Below, in pieces: positions 1 through 11,184 of a stretch of 64,000 nt of DNA (its first letter is position 1; every line of letters starts with the position of its first letter). The stretch covers positions 62,465,436 through 62,529,435 of the forward strand of contig CM038232.1 in assembly GCA_021442155.1 (NCBI GenBank), written 5' to 3'. The notes beneath the pieces are model-generated. The model made no database searches. It was not told where the DNA came from and saw only the letters and a list, made by a program, of their open reading frames with translations. This stretch comes from Cymbidium sinense. Lineage: Eukaryota > Streptophyta > Magnoliopsida > Asparagales > Orchidaceae. The translations under genes and the position numbers were made by a program.

Positions 1-420
1 AAGCCATGATTGAGCCCAAGTTGACCAATTGGTCAACTTGACCCAACCTAGCCCAAATTGACCTAAAAGGTCAAATTGATCAAAATTTAAATTAATTCCA
101 AATTAAACCAAACCAAAGCCTACAATCATTTTTAATCAACCGATTGAACTTGACTCACCACCTAACCCAACCTAATTTGGTCAAATTGGTCAACTTGAAC
201 AATTTGACCCTTTTGAATCTAAATGAGTCAAATCCAAACCTAGAACAAACCAATCCAAATTAATTAAACCCAAACATCCCAAATCATCATATGAATGTAA
301 CCCAAGCCTTGGATTGACCCAATTTGACCAATTGGTCAACCCAACCCAACTTAGCCCAGATGGAACCCATTTGACCAATCCAAGCCAAACCACTCAAATT
401 CAACCTATGGGATCTTGTGG
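1..420. repeat. TTGACC/GGTCAA-rich tract of the LTR
   Basis: I count twelve exact TTGACC or GGTCAA hexamers in 420 bases, embedded in degenerate TTGACCAATTTGGTCAA-like sequence. The same tract recurs in LTR A (about 29600-30430), in LTR C in reverse (about 23990-24850) and in LTR F in reverse (about 43880-45150). A short part survives in LTR D (about 53000-53200). TTGAC[C/T] is the W-box core bound by plant WRKY factors, so it could be regulatory. It could equally be a simple-repeat expansion. Confidence 0.6.
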
Positions 421-3400
421 GCTGACCTAACTCAGCTTAAACTCACCCTAGGTCAGCATAAGACCTCCCCAAAAGCCATGTGGGCCCCACCAAGAGTATT
501 AGCCATCAAACCATAGGATTTATACCTCAAAACCAATGGATCCAAGTCAAAGTCAACTCTCCCATCCCCATGGCATCCCCTTAGCACTCCATGGAACTTT
601 CTCCTGAACCCACCTAGCCCACTTAGCTCACTTAACTCACCCTAGGTCGGCCAAGGACCTTTGGGAGGTGAGTTAACTCTCCTCCAACCCAAACCAAGCA
701 CCATTGGATCCAAACCCTTGCACCCTTGCGCCCTTGCACAATGGATCCATGGCAGCCTCCCATCCTTGGCGTGCCACCCTGAACTTGATGGGGATAAGTC
801 CTACAGCCGGACGATGATGAGCCAGTGCAAATCATGCGCCACTTCCGTCCATCCATGATGGGCAATTGAGGGGCATACCCTCTCAATTCGAGTGGAAAAT
901 CACACACAATTACTTTGTGAGCCTTCCTAAGCCATTTTTGAAATCCCACAGAGTGATTCCAAGCCCTCATATACACTCCAAAATTCATATTTTTCATTCC
1001 CGTATAAAGCCGAAATAGGGGAGGGCAATCTCGATCCATACTCCCTCATTTCACAATCAAACTCAAATTCCTCTTAACCACACCATCACCATACTCTATC
1101 GAAGCCAATCGAACTAATTCCCAAGATTCCAAGCCACGAGAGGAGTGAGTTCGATCGGAGTCGAGTCCCTTGCATTGGTGGATTAGTTAACTGAGCATTC
1201 TAGCCCAAATCAAGCTCAAAGCTCTTCAACAGGGCCTCGCATCAACTAGGCAAAGCTACTTTCAGCGTTACACCGCAGACATTAGCTCCAATGAGGTAAT
1301 TTCATAAATCGAGCCTTGTATGGAAAAGTGGGTTGGTCTTTTGTGAAGGAAATTCAAAATTCATGGATTTTTGAATGTTGTATGTGTGCGTCTCCCTTCC
1401 CTGAAGGTGGGGGAATAATTTGGAGACAATTCGAGCTCGGGTGAGCTCAAATCAAATGAGGGAAGATGGACGACATCCATCTTTCATCGCTCACGAATGG
1501 GATAGATCATGAGCTATTCATTCCATGTGATTGGGATAAATGGCTTTGATCAAATCCCGTGGTAGAGCCTTTTATTCTTTTCTTAAATCGCAGATCGAAT
1601 TGTGATCGTCCGATCTTAGATCAGATGATCCACAGGGAAAGCACGTCCACCGCCATCCGAGTCAGCCTTCAGATGTGACAACTTAAATAGCCAATCCCAT
1701 CATGCCACGTAGAAAGCGTGCTGCCACATGGCCCGATGGGATTAAGGCTTTAATTAGGGCTAATTAATTAGTTTTTAATCCCAAAACTTCCTAAAATCAT
1801 AATTAATTGTAGAAAAATCCAACAAATATAAACTTAAGCTCATTTTGAAGATTTCAGAGTAGAATCTAGGAAAATTATTATTAATTGATTTTGAACAGTG
1901 ATTTTGGCTTAATTAAGGTTTTATCAAAAATTTAATTAGCTTAATTACACCTTAACTAAATACTCAATTAATCTCAAATTTTCTATGGATGTTTAGGGGA
2001 TGACCTCTACCTCCCCTATTTTTTTGGGATTTTATTGATTACTTAATTAAGAAAATCACTTGATTAAGTCCTAATCACTCTTTTAATCTAATTAATCATA
2101 ATTAATGAATGAACAATAACTTGATTAATCATTTAAACCTAATCACCTCTGTTGAATAGTAAGATAACTTAGGGGATGTGATTGGGGATACTTTTTCTAA
2201 TTCATTTCCTAAGTTTTCTTTATGTTTAAAATCAAATTAATTAATTGTTAATAGAATGATTAATTGATTAATTAAGTGATTAATCTTTAAGATAAAGAAA
2301 TCATAATCTAATTGAATACTAAAACTGATTTAGGGATTGGGATTGGGGCCTTGCCCTTGATCCTTTCCCCTAAGTTAGTTTCATCATTCAAATTAAAACA
2401 TAACCAAAGTGTTTTATCAATTAATTAAAGGCTTAATGAAATTAAAATTAAAATTCAATTCATCCACATCTAAGCAACCTTTAATTGATCTTGGGTAGCT
2501 CCTTTGGTGTTCAATAACCTAAGGTGAGATAATGAAATTATGGTTGGCTCACATGTGTGAAAAAATCATAAAAGTAATTAAGTGATATCCCTTAAGCATA
2601 ATTAACTATTAATCATAAGCCAATTGCATTAGGCCCATTTCATTTCTTAGGAGCATTGCAAATTTACTTTTCATATGGTTGCATATCATATTGGCTTATT
2701 AATTAGTTAATTAGCAAGGTGATATAGGTAAGGGTTAATTAATTCACTTACATACCAAATTAAAACATAAAATCAACTTGATGGGGAATTGGGTTAGGAT
2801 TAGCAAACCTCTTTTATATTTTCTAAATCAAATTAAACTTAAAGTTAAAAAATATCTTTAAAGAATTATGGTTCATTTTAAATAGGCTTCTTTAATGTGG
2901 TTATCCTTAGGAATTAATTAAGATGAATGAAATCATGTGTTTACATTCCTTTATTTCTTTCCAATCATACTAAATATTGCTTGTCATATGAAATCATGCA
3001 TTCATTTCTTTTGAAAATTAATTAAATGAAATATTTTCTTTTATGTCAAATTTCATGTGTTGACTTTAATTAAATATGTGTGACTATTATCACTATTAGA
3101 TCAAAAGCTATTTTCAAAAGCTTATAAATCAATTATTATAACTGAGGTAATGTTTATTACAAATATCTATAAGCTTGCATGTGATGATAATATAAGATAT
3201 GCAATATGAAGTTCTCTTTCCTTATCTTAACATGGATTCACATAGGATTTGCAAGTTTATAGTTCATTTGAAAAGAACACAACATTTGCCTAAATCTATT
3301 CCTATGCATCTCCATGTTAAGACTTAGGAAGAATTTCATATCACATATGCAAATCATACAACCAAATCAAATGTGACTTCTTGTATGATTCCTTATCCAT

Positions 3401-3423
3401 GTTGTTCTTTGTGTACATTCATA

Positions 3424-3840
3424 TGTATTTGAGAAAAGTGGTATATTAGTCTGGACATCCCTGGGCTGCGATGCTTTAAGTAGCCCTAAGTAGGTCTTGT
3501 ACCTTATGCCCCTGGTGTAGAAAATAATGGTGTTGTACTCACTTAAAACTCTTATACTTATGGATGTATGATGTGGCCAATGAATAAGAATAAAAATAAA
3601 ATCAAATCAAATAAATCAAACACAACTTTTTGCATGGATTTTCCTATCCTTATAGGTGTTCATGCATATACATGTATCTAAGAAAAGTGGTATATTAGTT
3701 TGGACAACTCGGGACTGTGATGCTTTAAGTAGCCCTAAATAAGTCTTGTACCTTACGCCCCTGATGTAGAAAATAATGACAATGTACTCACTTAAGACTT
3801 TTATACATGTGAATGTGTATCTAGCTAATGGATGAAAAAT
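3424..3840 (+). repeat. Tandem pair of ~241-bp units inside LTR B
   Basis: Two copies of a unit sit about 241 bases apart. Each contains a core of the type GGTATATTAGTYTGGACA followed by GCTTTAAGTAGCCC, starting near 3440 and 3681. LTR A has two copies (cores near 33507 and 33747), LTR C one (near 21150, reverse) and LTR F three (near 40775, 41043 and 41290, reverse). The unit therefore changes copy number within the LTR. Confidence 0.75.
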
Positions 3841-5026
3841 CCCTCTTTTCTATGTAATAAGGCATGCATTCATAATTCAATCAAAAATAAAATATTTAAA
3901 TTTCAAATACATTTCTTTGCATTCATCATCAAAGTATGCTAAGATTTACATTACATGTATATGTATGCTTAGGATTATTCATATGCATGATATACATGAT
4001 GGAAAGAAATGAATGAATGTGTGTTATGTGATAGTAATCCATTCTAATTAACCTTAAGATGCATTTTTTATTGAATAGGGTCATTTAAAGTGAACCTAAA
4101 CTTAGGGTTAATTAAAACATATAATAAGCCATTCATTAAAGAAAACTAAGCTAATTAACTTACCTTAGAAATGACTTAAGGTAGGGATAGAAGAGAGATT
4201 CTCTCTCTTTCTTCTCTTTATAACACTTAGTTTCTAAGTGTAGGCTATATGAAATAAAAGAAAATACTAAGTAAAATCTTCAAATCAATTAAATTACTTA
4301 AAGAGAAATTAACCCTTTATAAATTAAATCTCCCCACACTTAGCAAATCATAACTCTAAAGCCTAGTTAGGACATACCACATAAGCCTTAACACATACAC
4401 ATTAGATTAAGTTACCATTTTTAGCTTTATGTTAGGACGGTGCATGATTTGGTGTATATTTAGTTTTATGATGTATCAGTTTAGACTAGATGTTAGGGTG
4501 TATATGTGTAGTCTGGATGTTAGGTCGATATTAGCCTAATCATATTTTATGCAAGGGGTTGTGCTTAAGGGGCCGTTATAATAAAAACATAAATGCCTTT
4601 TTGCTGTGGAGGTTGCTTAACCCCTAAGCATAGCCCAAGTTAGGACAGGTGGGCTTGGTTACCCATGTGTGGGGTGCTAAGTCCAAATTATTTATATTAC
4701 TGCTTAGGTTGCATGGTGTGTTTAGTTAACACTTATTTTGTAAGTGTAGCTAGATTTACTTTCCTTCTCTTTTAATATAATTTTTCATTAGGATTAGGAT
4801 AAGTGTTATGGGGGATTAGGATGAATATTTATTATAAGACCAAGTCTTATACACTATGTGATGCCTTTGGAGCAAACAACATCCCAATCAAACCAAAAGA
4901 AAGAAAGAAATGGAGCAAACCAAAATGAAGAAATGAAAGATGAAGAGTGAAGAATGGAGGATGAAGAATGAAGACCCCCAATAATACTTATCATTTTATA
5001 ATTGTAATTATTATTTCATTATACAG

Positions 5027-5115
5027 GGATGTATAAGGGTAGAGCTTAGCTACCCACATTTCTTTTCAGGTTGTACAGCAGTACCCAATCGCATCAACCT
5101 TTTATTCTTTTGTGA
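5027..5115 (+). promoter_or_regulatory. Conserved mid-LTR block with TATA-like motif (candidate promoter)
   Basis: GTATAAGGGTAGAGCT is followed by GCTACCCA, a short C- and G-containing stretch, and then CCTTTTATTCTTTT. The block recurs in LTR A (near 35119), LTR E (TATATAAG near 37887), LTR C reversed (near 19880-19950), LTR D reversed (near 52220-52310) and LTR F reversed (near 39470-39545). It stands out as well conserved inside otherwise drifting AT-rich LTR sequence. A core promoter is my inference from the TATA-like motif and the conservation. No transcription start is visible. Confidence 0.3.
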
Positions 5116-6549
5116 TAGCTTTATAGAATTATTTGATGTTCTGTTTAGCTTGTGCATTAGAAATAACATGTTTTTTCATAATTTCTTTATGATTGGTGAT
5201 TTCTGTGTGGCCTGGATGTGATTAGGCACTTAGAATGAAAAATAAATTTTCTACCCTGCTAACAACTCAACTAAAATTTTAAAATAATTCATAACCTCAC
5301 ATAAAAAGCCTATGCATTAAATCAAGATAATAAAATATTTAGCAACCCCTTAGCTGGATGATTATATGTTGAACATCATCCATAACCATCTTGTTGCACT
5401 CTTGCTATGAGAGGGCTTTCATCTTTGTGAAATATAATGGGCTTAACCTTTAAGAGCTTATGATGGAAGAACACCTATTTCCCTCTTGATTTGGTCCATA
5501 ATCAATTTCTCATGCATTTAGGCATACAAAATCCCATAGCCTATGTCAAAAGAAAGAGTCCCAAATTAAATAAAATGTGATAAAAATTTGCATTAGATTT
5601 AAGTCATTATTAATAGCCCTCTTGCTCTAGTCTCTTAAGGAGTGGGTTTAAGGACTTAGTTTCTCTTTTAAAGAAATAACACACCCTAACCATCTTGCAA
5701 AGCATATGACTTGCCTACATGGATTTAAAATGTAGGAGGAGTTAGCTGGTAGCCACTCTAGGTGGTAATAAGTCCAGCAGCCAGGTGGTTTACTCTCTCT
5801 TATGGAGGTAACCCATATACCCACTTTCACCTTAGATTTAGGTCATGTTTTGGCTCTTGTCAAAGCTCCCTAGATTTAAGATATGAGGTTATTGTTTCCC
5901 TTTATGAGCTACAAGCATAAATCCTTGCCTCTTAGGCATTTTCACTATCTTATATTGTGAAATTATATGTCTCAGATATCAAAATAAAATTTTAACTCAA
6001 ATAAATAAATCTCTTCAATTTCAAATACATAAAGCTAAACCATAAGATAGATTGGAGCGCTCACTAGGTCTCCTAGTATCATGAGCACTCCCTATTCATC
6101 TCCTTTGGTTTTGATAATAACTCTCCCCTTTAATCTATCCCACTTTATTTTCTAAAATACAACCAATCCTTTGATAGTTCTATCTTTGAATTCTTTGGAG
6201 ACAACAATCGGCTACTTTAATCGAGAGTATTCTTAAGGGATTCACTTCTCTTAAGATATAATTAACTTTGGAGGATTTCCTCTATAGGGAACTTAACAAA
6301 CCTAGTTATAAATAAATTCTACTTTACTTTTCCATTTAAATTAGGGGAAAAATCTCTGATATATTCGAAGACCCATCATGCCTTAGGGGTCCTCATTAGG
6401 TGATTAGGTTCATTATAAGGTAGTGACTTCTATCTCTCGAGATAATACACTATTTCTTAATGTAGTACCTAATCACCTCAATGAGTACATCCTCAGATCT
6501 GCATGGTGTCCCCTCACATGACACATATGAATCCAAAAAATAAACACCA

Positions 6550-6929
6550 GATTTTTCGGCTCACTGAGGATGGTTCCTCTCTCCATCTCTAGTAGATGAT
6601 TGTTGTCTCTAAGCATCGATAGTGGACTTGTATTTTATGTGAGTTTGAGACTATCTTTCCTTTCATTGGCACTTAGCTTGTTTCATTCTTAAGTAAAGTT
6701 AGCCATCATCCTTTAGGTTTTAGGACCTCACTACGTGTAGGTCTTGAAAACCCCTCTTCGGCTCCCCAATAGGTAAATAACAGAATTTATCAATGAAGGG
6801 AGAGATAATAAAAATTTAGAACCTCCCCACCACTAGCTTGGCGAGGCAAGGTTCATCATAAAATGTAAGGAAAATAAATTCTTTCACAACATGACACTTT
6901 CTAAAAGCACTTCTCATCGAAAATAGCCA
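6550..6929 (+). other. Start of element 1 leader; no recognisable primer binding site
   Basis: This stretch follows the LTR end. A primer binding site beginning TGG would be expected within a few bases, but the sequence reads GATTTTTCGGCTCACTGAGG and I cannot match it to a tRNA 3' end. There is no ORF. The right end runs into the first diverged units of the hairpin array. Either the primer site has decayed or the LTR boundary carries a small deletion. Confidence 0.5.
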
Positions 6930-9075
6930 TCTTCATTCTACATACTCAAATTTGTTGAATGAAGATTCTACTTTCAAATCATAAAATAAAAATCGAAGCT
7001 CCACTCAACATATTCCACATATGTTGGAGTTGAAGCTTCCCTCTTTTCAAGAGCAAATCATGCCATGTTTGATTCCCACCTAACATATCCAAACTTGTTA
7101 AAGTGAGAATCTCTTTTTAAATTAAAACATAAATTTGACTTTCACTTATCAATTTAAATTTGTTAAGTGGAGTCTCATTTCCAAAAATATAAATTTGACC
7201 TTCACTTAATAATTTCAATTTGTTAAGTGGGGGTCTCATTTCCAAAACATAAATTTGACTTTCACTTAACAATTTCAATTTGTTAGGTAGAGGTCTCAGT
7301 TTTAAGAACATAAATTTGACTTTCACTTAACAATTTCAATTTGTTAAGTGGGGGTCTCATTTCCAAAACATAAATTTGACCTTCACTTAACATATTTATT
7401 TTGTTAAGTAGGGGTCTCATTTTCAAGAACATGAATTTGAATTTCACTTAACAATTTCAATTTGTTAAGTGGGGGTCTCATTTCCAAAAGATGAATTTGA
7501 CTTTCACTTAACAATTTCAATTTGTTAAGTGGGGGCCTCATTTCCAAAACATAAAATTGACATTCACTTAATAATTTCAATTTATTAGGTGGGGGTCTCA
7601 TTTTCAAGAACATAAATTTGACTTTCACTTAACAATTTCAATTTGTTAAGTGAGGGTCTCATTTCCAAAACATAAATTTTACCTTCATTTAACATATTCA
7701 ATTTGTTAAGTAGGGGTCTCATTTTCAAGAACATGAATTTGACTTTCACTTAACAATTTTAATTTGTTAAGTGGGGGTTTCATTTTCAAAATATAAATTT
7801 GACTTTCACTTAACAATTTCATTTTGTTAAGTGGGGGTCTCATTTCCAAAGCATAAATTTAACATTCACTTAACATATTCAATTTGTTATGTAGGGGTTT
7901 CATTTTCAAGAACATGAATTTGACTTTCACTTAACAATTTCTATTTGTTAAGTGGGGGTCTCATTTTCAAAATATAAATTTGACTCTCACTTAACAATTT
8001 TAATTTGTTAAGTGGGGGGTCTCATTTCCAAAACATAAAATTTGCACTTAACATATTCAATTTGTTAAGCAAGGGTCTTATTTTTAAAAAATAAACATTT
8101 AGACTTTCACTTAGCATATCCAATTTGCTAAGTAAGAGTCTCACTTTGAAGGCATATATTTGGTTCTACTTAACACATCAAATTCGTTAAGTAAGAATCA
8201 TATAATCATGCCATATTGGGTTCCCATTTAACATATCAAATTCGTTAAGTGAGAATCCCATTCTCAAGTCATATCATACTTTGATTTCAACTTAACACAC
8301 CAAATTGTTAAGTGGGAGTCACATTTTCAAATACATATCAAACACATTTAGGCTTTTACTTAACATACCAAATTTGTTAAGTGAGGGTCTCTTTTCAACA
8401 CATAGTTTGATCCCTACTTAACATACCCAATTTGTTAAGTAAGAATCCAATTTTTCATATCAACCACACTTTAGCTTTCACTTAACATACCAAATTTGTT
8501 AAGTGAGAGTCTCATTTTCAAAGGAAAACAAACATATCTTAAACACATTTGGGACTTTCACTTAACACCAAATTTGTTAAGTGGGACTCCCATCTTCAAA
8601 GAAAAGCAAATCTATCTCATAATCACATTTGGCTTTCACTTAGCATACAAAATTTGTTGAGTGAAAGTCTCATCTTCAAGCATAAATCAAACACATGTGG
8701 CCTCTACTTAACATTCCAAATTTGTTAAGTAAGAAGCCCTATCTTTCAAATCAAAATTTCACGCAATCAAATTTTCACAAGCAAAAATATTTCAAACACA
8801 CAATCACAACCTCTTCTTAGCATACCCAAATTTTCTAAGTAGTTGTTCTTTCAAACTATCTATAGTTTCAAAAAAGAAACATAAAATGCAAACAATCTCC
8901 AGAAAAGAAATCTCTACTCAAATTTTTGGACCCCACCCAACCTACCTAAATTGGTTGAGTATGGGTTTTAAAATTAAAAAAATCAAATGGTAAAAGACTC
9001 TCCTCCAAACATCCAAATCTCTCTAATGAACCCCACTTAATATATTTGAATTATTGAGTGTGGGCTCAAAACTCT
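6930..9075 (+). repeat. Tandem array of ~32 hairpin-forming units in the retrotransposon leader
   Basis: The regular part (about 7140-8060) has a period of 60-61 bases. The rest is looser, at about 60-120 bases per unit. Each unit carries an inverted repeat of the type CACTTAACA, a loop of about 8-10 bases, then TGTTAAGTG, usually followed by GGGTCTCATTT. Left arms start near 6936, 7003, 7078, 7142, 7203, 7263, 7324 and onward to 8637, 8706, 8815, 8935 and 9033. Several units change both arms together: CTTAGCA with TGCTAAG near 8108, TACTTAAC with GTTAAGTA near 8167 and 8413, CAACC with GGTTG near 8936, and CTTAATA with TATTGAG near 9034. Minus-strand reading frames across it are by-products of the repeat. 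The array lies between LTR B and the first ATG of the gag region, so it would be in the leader of the genomic RNA. Confidence 0.9.
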
Positions 9076-9192
9076 AAGCCTTTGTTACTTTCATGGAACA
9101 AATATCAAGACAAAAATCTGATACAAGTTAAATTTCAACATATGCAGACATGTAGCTCAGATCAGTCAATGTAGTCTTTACAGTCAGTACAC

Positions 9193-11184
9193 ATGGCTTC
9201 TCAGAAGATTGTTTTCACCTTTTCGTTTGGGATGGATTTGGCCTTGGATCGGGCCAGCCTCTCTGAGACTGACTCCACCCATTTAGTGTTCTTTAACTGA
9301 GGATTTGAGGGAGCACGAATTACTTTTGAGGGGGCTACCCTCACAACTATTAGCCGGGATGAGGTGGCTGGGCAGAAGCCAGGCATCCACATTGACCTAC
9401 CTTCCAACACTGAGTATCCTTCCTTGAAAAGGAAGGTGATCGAGGTTCCTCTAGTCATTCCAATTCCCACTCAGTTAGTTGCTCCCACAGTCGCTTAGGT
9501 GCGTGCTAGCACATCCTCGTTGGTCCCCTCTAAGGGGAAGGCTATCCTGACTTCAAAGATAGTCTCTCCTACCTTCGAGATATGATATAACTCTCACACC
9601 TTCGCACCACACATTGGACATAGTTATGCAACCGAAGATCGCACCAGCGTGCGAAAGAGATAGACATCACATCCCACATTACAGAGGAGGGTTCTCCTTA
9701 TGAGGTTTCTCCATTTCTGACTAGTAACCAGTTCTACCCCCTCTTGACATTAGATGGAGAGGAAGACTACTAGAGGATAGCTGCATTGCCTCCATCTCCT
9801 ACATACCATGAGGTTTCAGCTAGGAACAGGAAGAAGTCCTATGCCAGTCTACGGATGGTATTATGCTAGGTAGGCAGGGCACAAAGACATTCAAAGGCAG
9901 ACACATTATTTTACTTGAGGTCCATCATCCCCAAGAGTGTTATCAGGCATATTTGCAATGATAGAGCACTAGATGCCCGAGTAGCAACTCAGTCAGGAAG
10001 TAGGGAGCGACGGAGATTTTCCAGGCAGTCGACTACCTCCGCTCTAGTTGATTTCCCCTGTCATCGAGCCACTAGGGCTGATAGGATCGATAGCATAGTG
10101 TTGATGGGTTACCACCAATCGTAGGGGGAAAGCTCCGGTGAGGGTAGAGCCGGTGTTGTCTCCTCCACACCGATCCACTCCTCTCCCACCGTCACCAGTT
10201 CATGTCCCACCATCCATCATTCCTACAAAGGCATAGAAGACAACATCTAGGGAGAAGAAAGCCCCTTTGGTGATTCGGCTATGGCCAAAGGATCCTACTT
10301 CATCTACTCCACTGACTGAGGTGAAGACAAGTTATCCTGCTCAACCTCCTACTTCAGTCTTGGTGAAGGAGTGGCGACCCTGCAGTGTTGTGGTCGCACC
10401 ACCACCACCACCACCATCAGAGCAAGTGATAGCAGCAGCTATAGAGGGGGAAGGGGATAGTTTTGTAGTTCCCATGGCAGTGGATCTTCCTAGGGACACC
10501 ACTCCACCCATGAGAAGTCATGAGCATGTCTCTTCTAGTGAGCATGACCCTCCCAGAGCTAGCACTCCAGTGATAGGCAGTGTTAGGTGCATCTCTATCA
10601 GGGAGCACAACCCTTCTACCAATTAGTAGCATGTATTTGTACGAACATGATTAGACCACTCCCTAGATGATATTTTAGCATAGTACTTTACAGAGAAGAG
10701 AGAACTTCTAGGGAGTGACTGGTTAGATTGTGAGGAGGGAAAGGTCAGCTTTGATCTAGATGAGGATGATCTTCTTGAGGATTTGGCTGAAGTTCACATG
10801 GTCGATACTAAGGGGTCCCTCCATGGAGACCAACATAGTTAGGAAGGTATTATAGTTGAAGAAGATGATGCCATCCATTTAACTCAGCACCTCCTCCAGT
10901 AGCTTAGATAGAGGGATGATCATATTGACCAAATTGGAAAGAAGATCAAAGAGTTGATGGCAGTGATGTTAGCATTGCAGAATTCAGCTCCAGTTTCACA
11001 GCCTTCTCTCATAGTAGCCAATAGAGCAGAGTTGGCAAAAAGTTTAGATCATCCTAGATGCATTCTTGTAGAGGGAGACAATGGTAGCTTGCATAGGAAG
11101 GTGGTGGATAGCACCTCCGTGCATGAAGAAGATATCAAACACATGGTGGAGCAACAGGTGAGGGTTGCGTTGGCGCAAGACTGA
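9193..11184 (+). pseudogene. Element 1: N-terminal gag-region reading frame, decayed
   Basis: An ATG at 9193 opens a frame starting MASQKIVFTFSF. The same frame (first base = 1 modulo 3) can be followed with in-frame stops through the proline-rich stretch at 10267-10626 (six prolines after VVVA) and the acidic and helical part at 10954-11184, into the gag core. The first stop is TGA at 9298. Others occur near 9497, 10123, 10627 and 10870. No domain is recognised in this portion. Some Ogre/Tat elements carry an extra ORF or long N-terminal extension ahead of gag, which would fit, but I cannot tell which this is. The prolines and charged residues suggest a disordered linker. Confidence 0.55.

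Larger units (their letters stand above)
1..6549 (+). mobile_element. LTR B: 5' LTR of element 1, cut by the window edge
   Basis: This is a partial long terminal repeat. Base 1 lines up with about 30076 in LTR A, and the two stay collinear to the shared end near 6549, so about 1.65 kb of this LTR lies left of the window. The 3' end reads AATAAACACCA and then diverges from the other copies, which end AATAAACACCACA. From left to right it holds a TTGACC/GGTCAA-rich tract, a more GC-rich block (about 630-1740), a long TTAATTAA-rich stretch, a duplicated unit of about 241 bp, and a block with a TATAAG motif near 5032. No coding frame is shared between LTR copies. Its place upstream of the leader and gag makes it the 5' LTR of element 1. 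Confidence 0.85.

Noticed and set aside
632..1039. 135-residue minus-strand frame in LTR B
   Set aside because: It lies in the GC-richer LTR block. The matching frames in A, C and F encode different or broken proteins, so there is no protein conservation.
7117..7628. Two minus-strand frames with repeated LKLLSESQIYVLEMRPPLNK-like protein
   Set aside because: They are translations of the 60-61-base hairpin repeat, whose period is often a multiple of three. No such protein is seen elsewhere.
7140..8060. Regularly spaced repeats resembling a CRISPR array
   Set aside because: The whole period is repeated with no unique spacers, there are no cas genes, and the context is a plant retrotransposon.
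9201..9470. 89-residue minus-strand frame
   Set aside because: It is the shadow of the gag-region frame on the plus strand, which continues from the ATG at 9193 in the same frame as the gag core.
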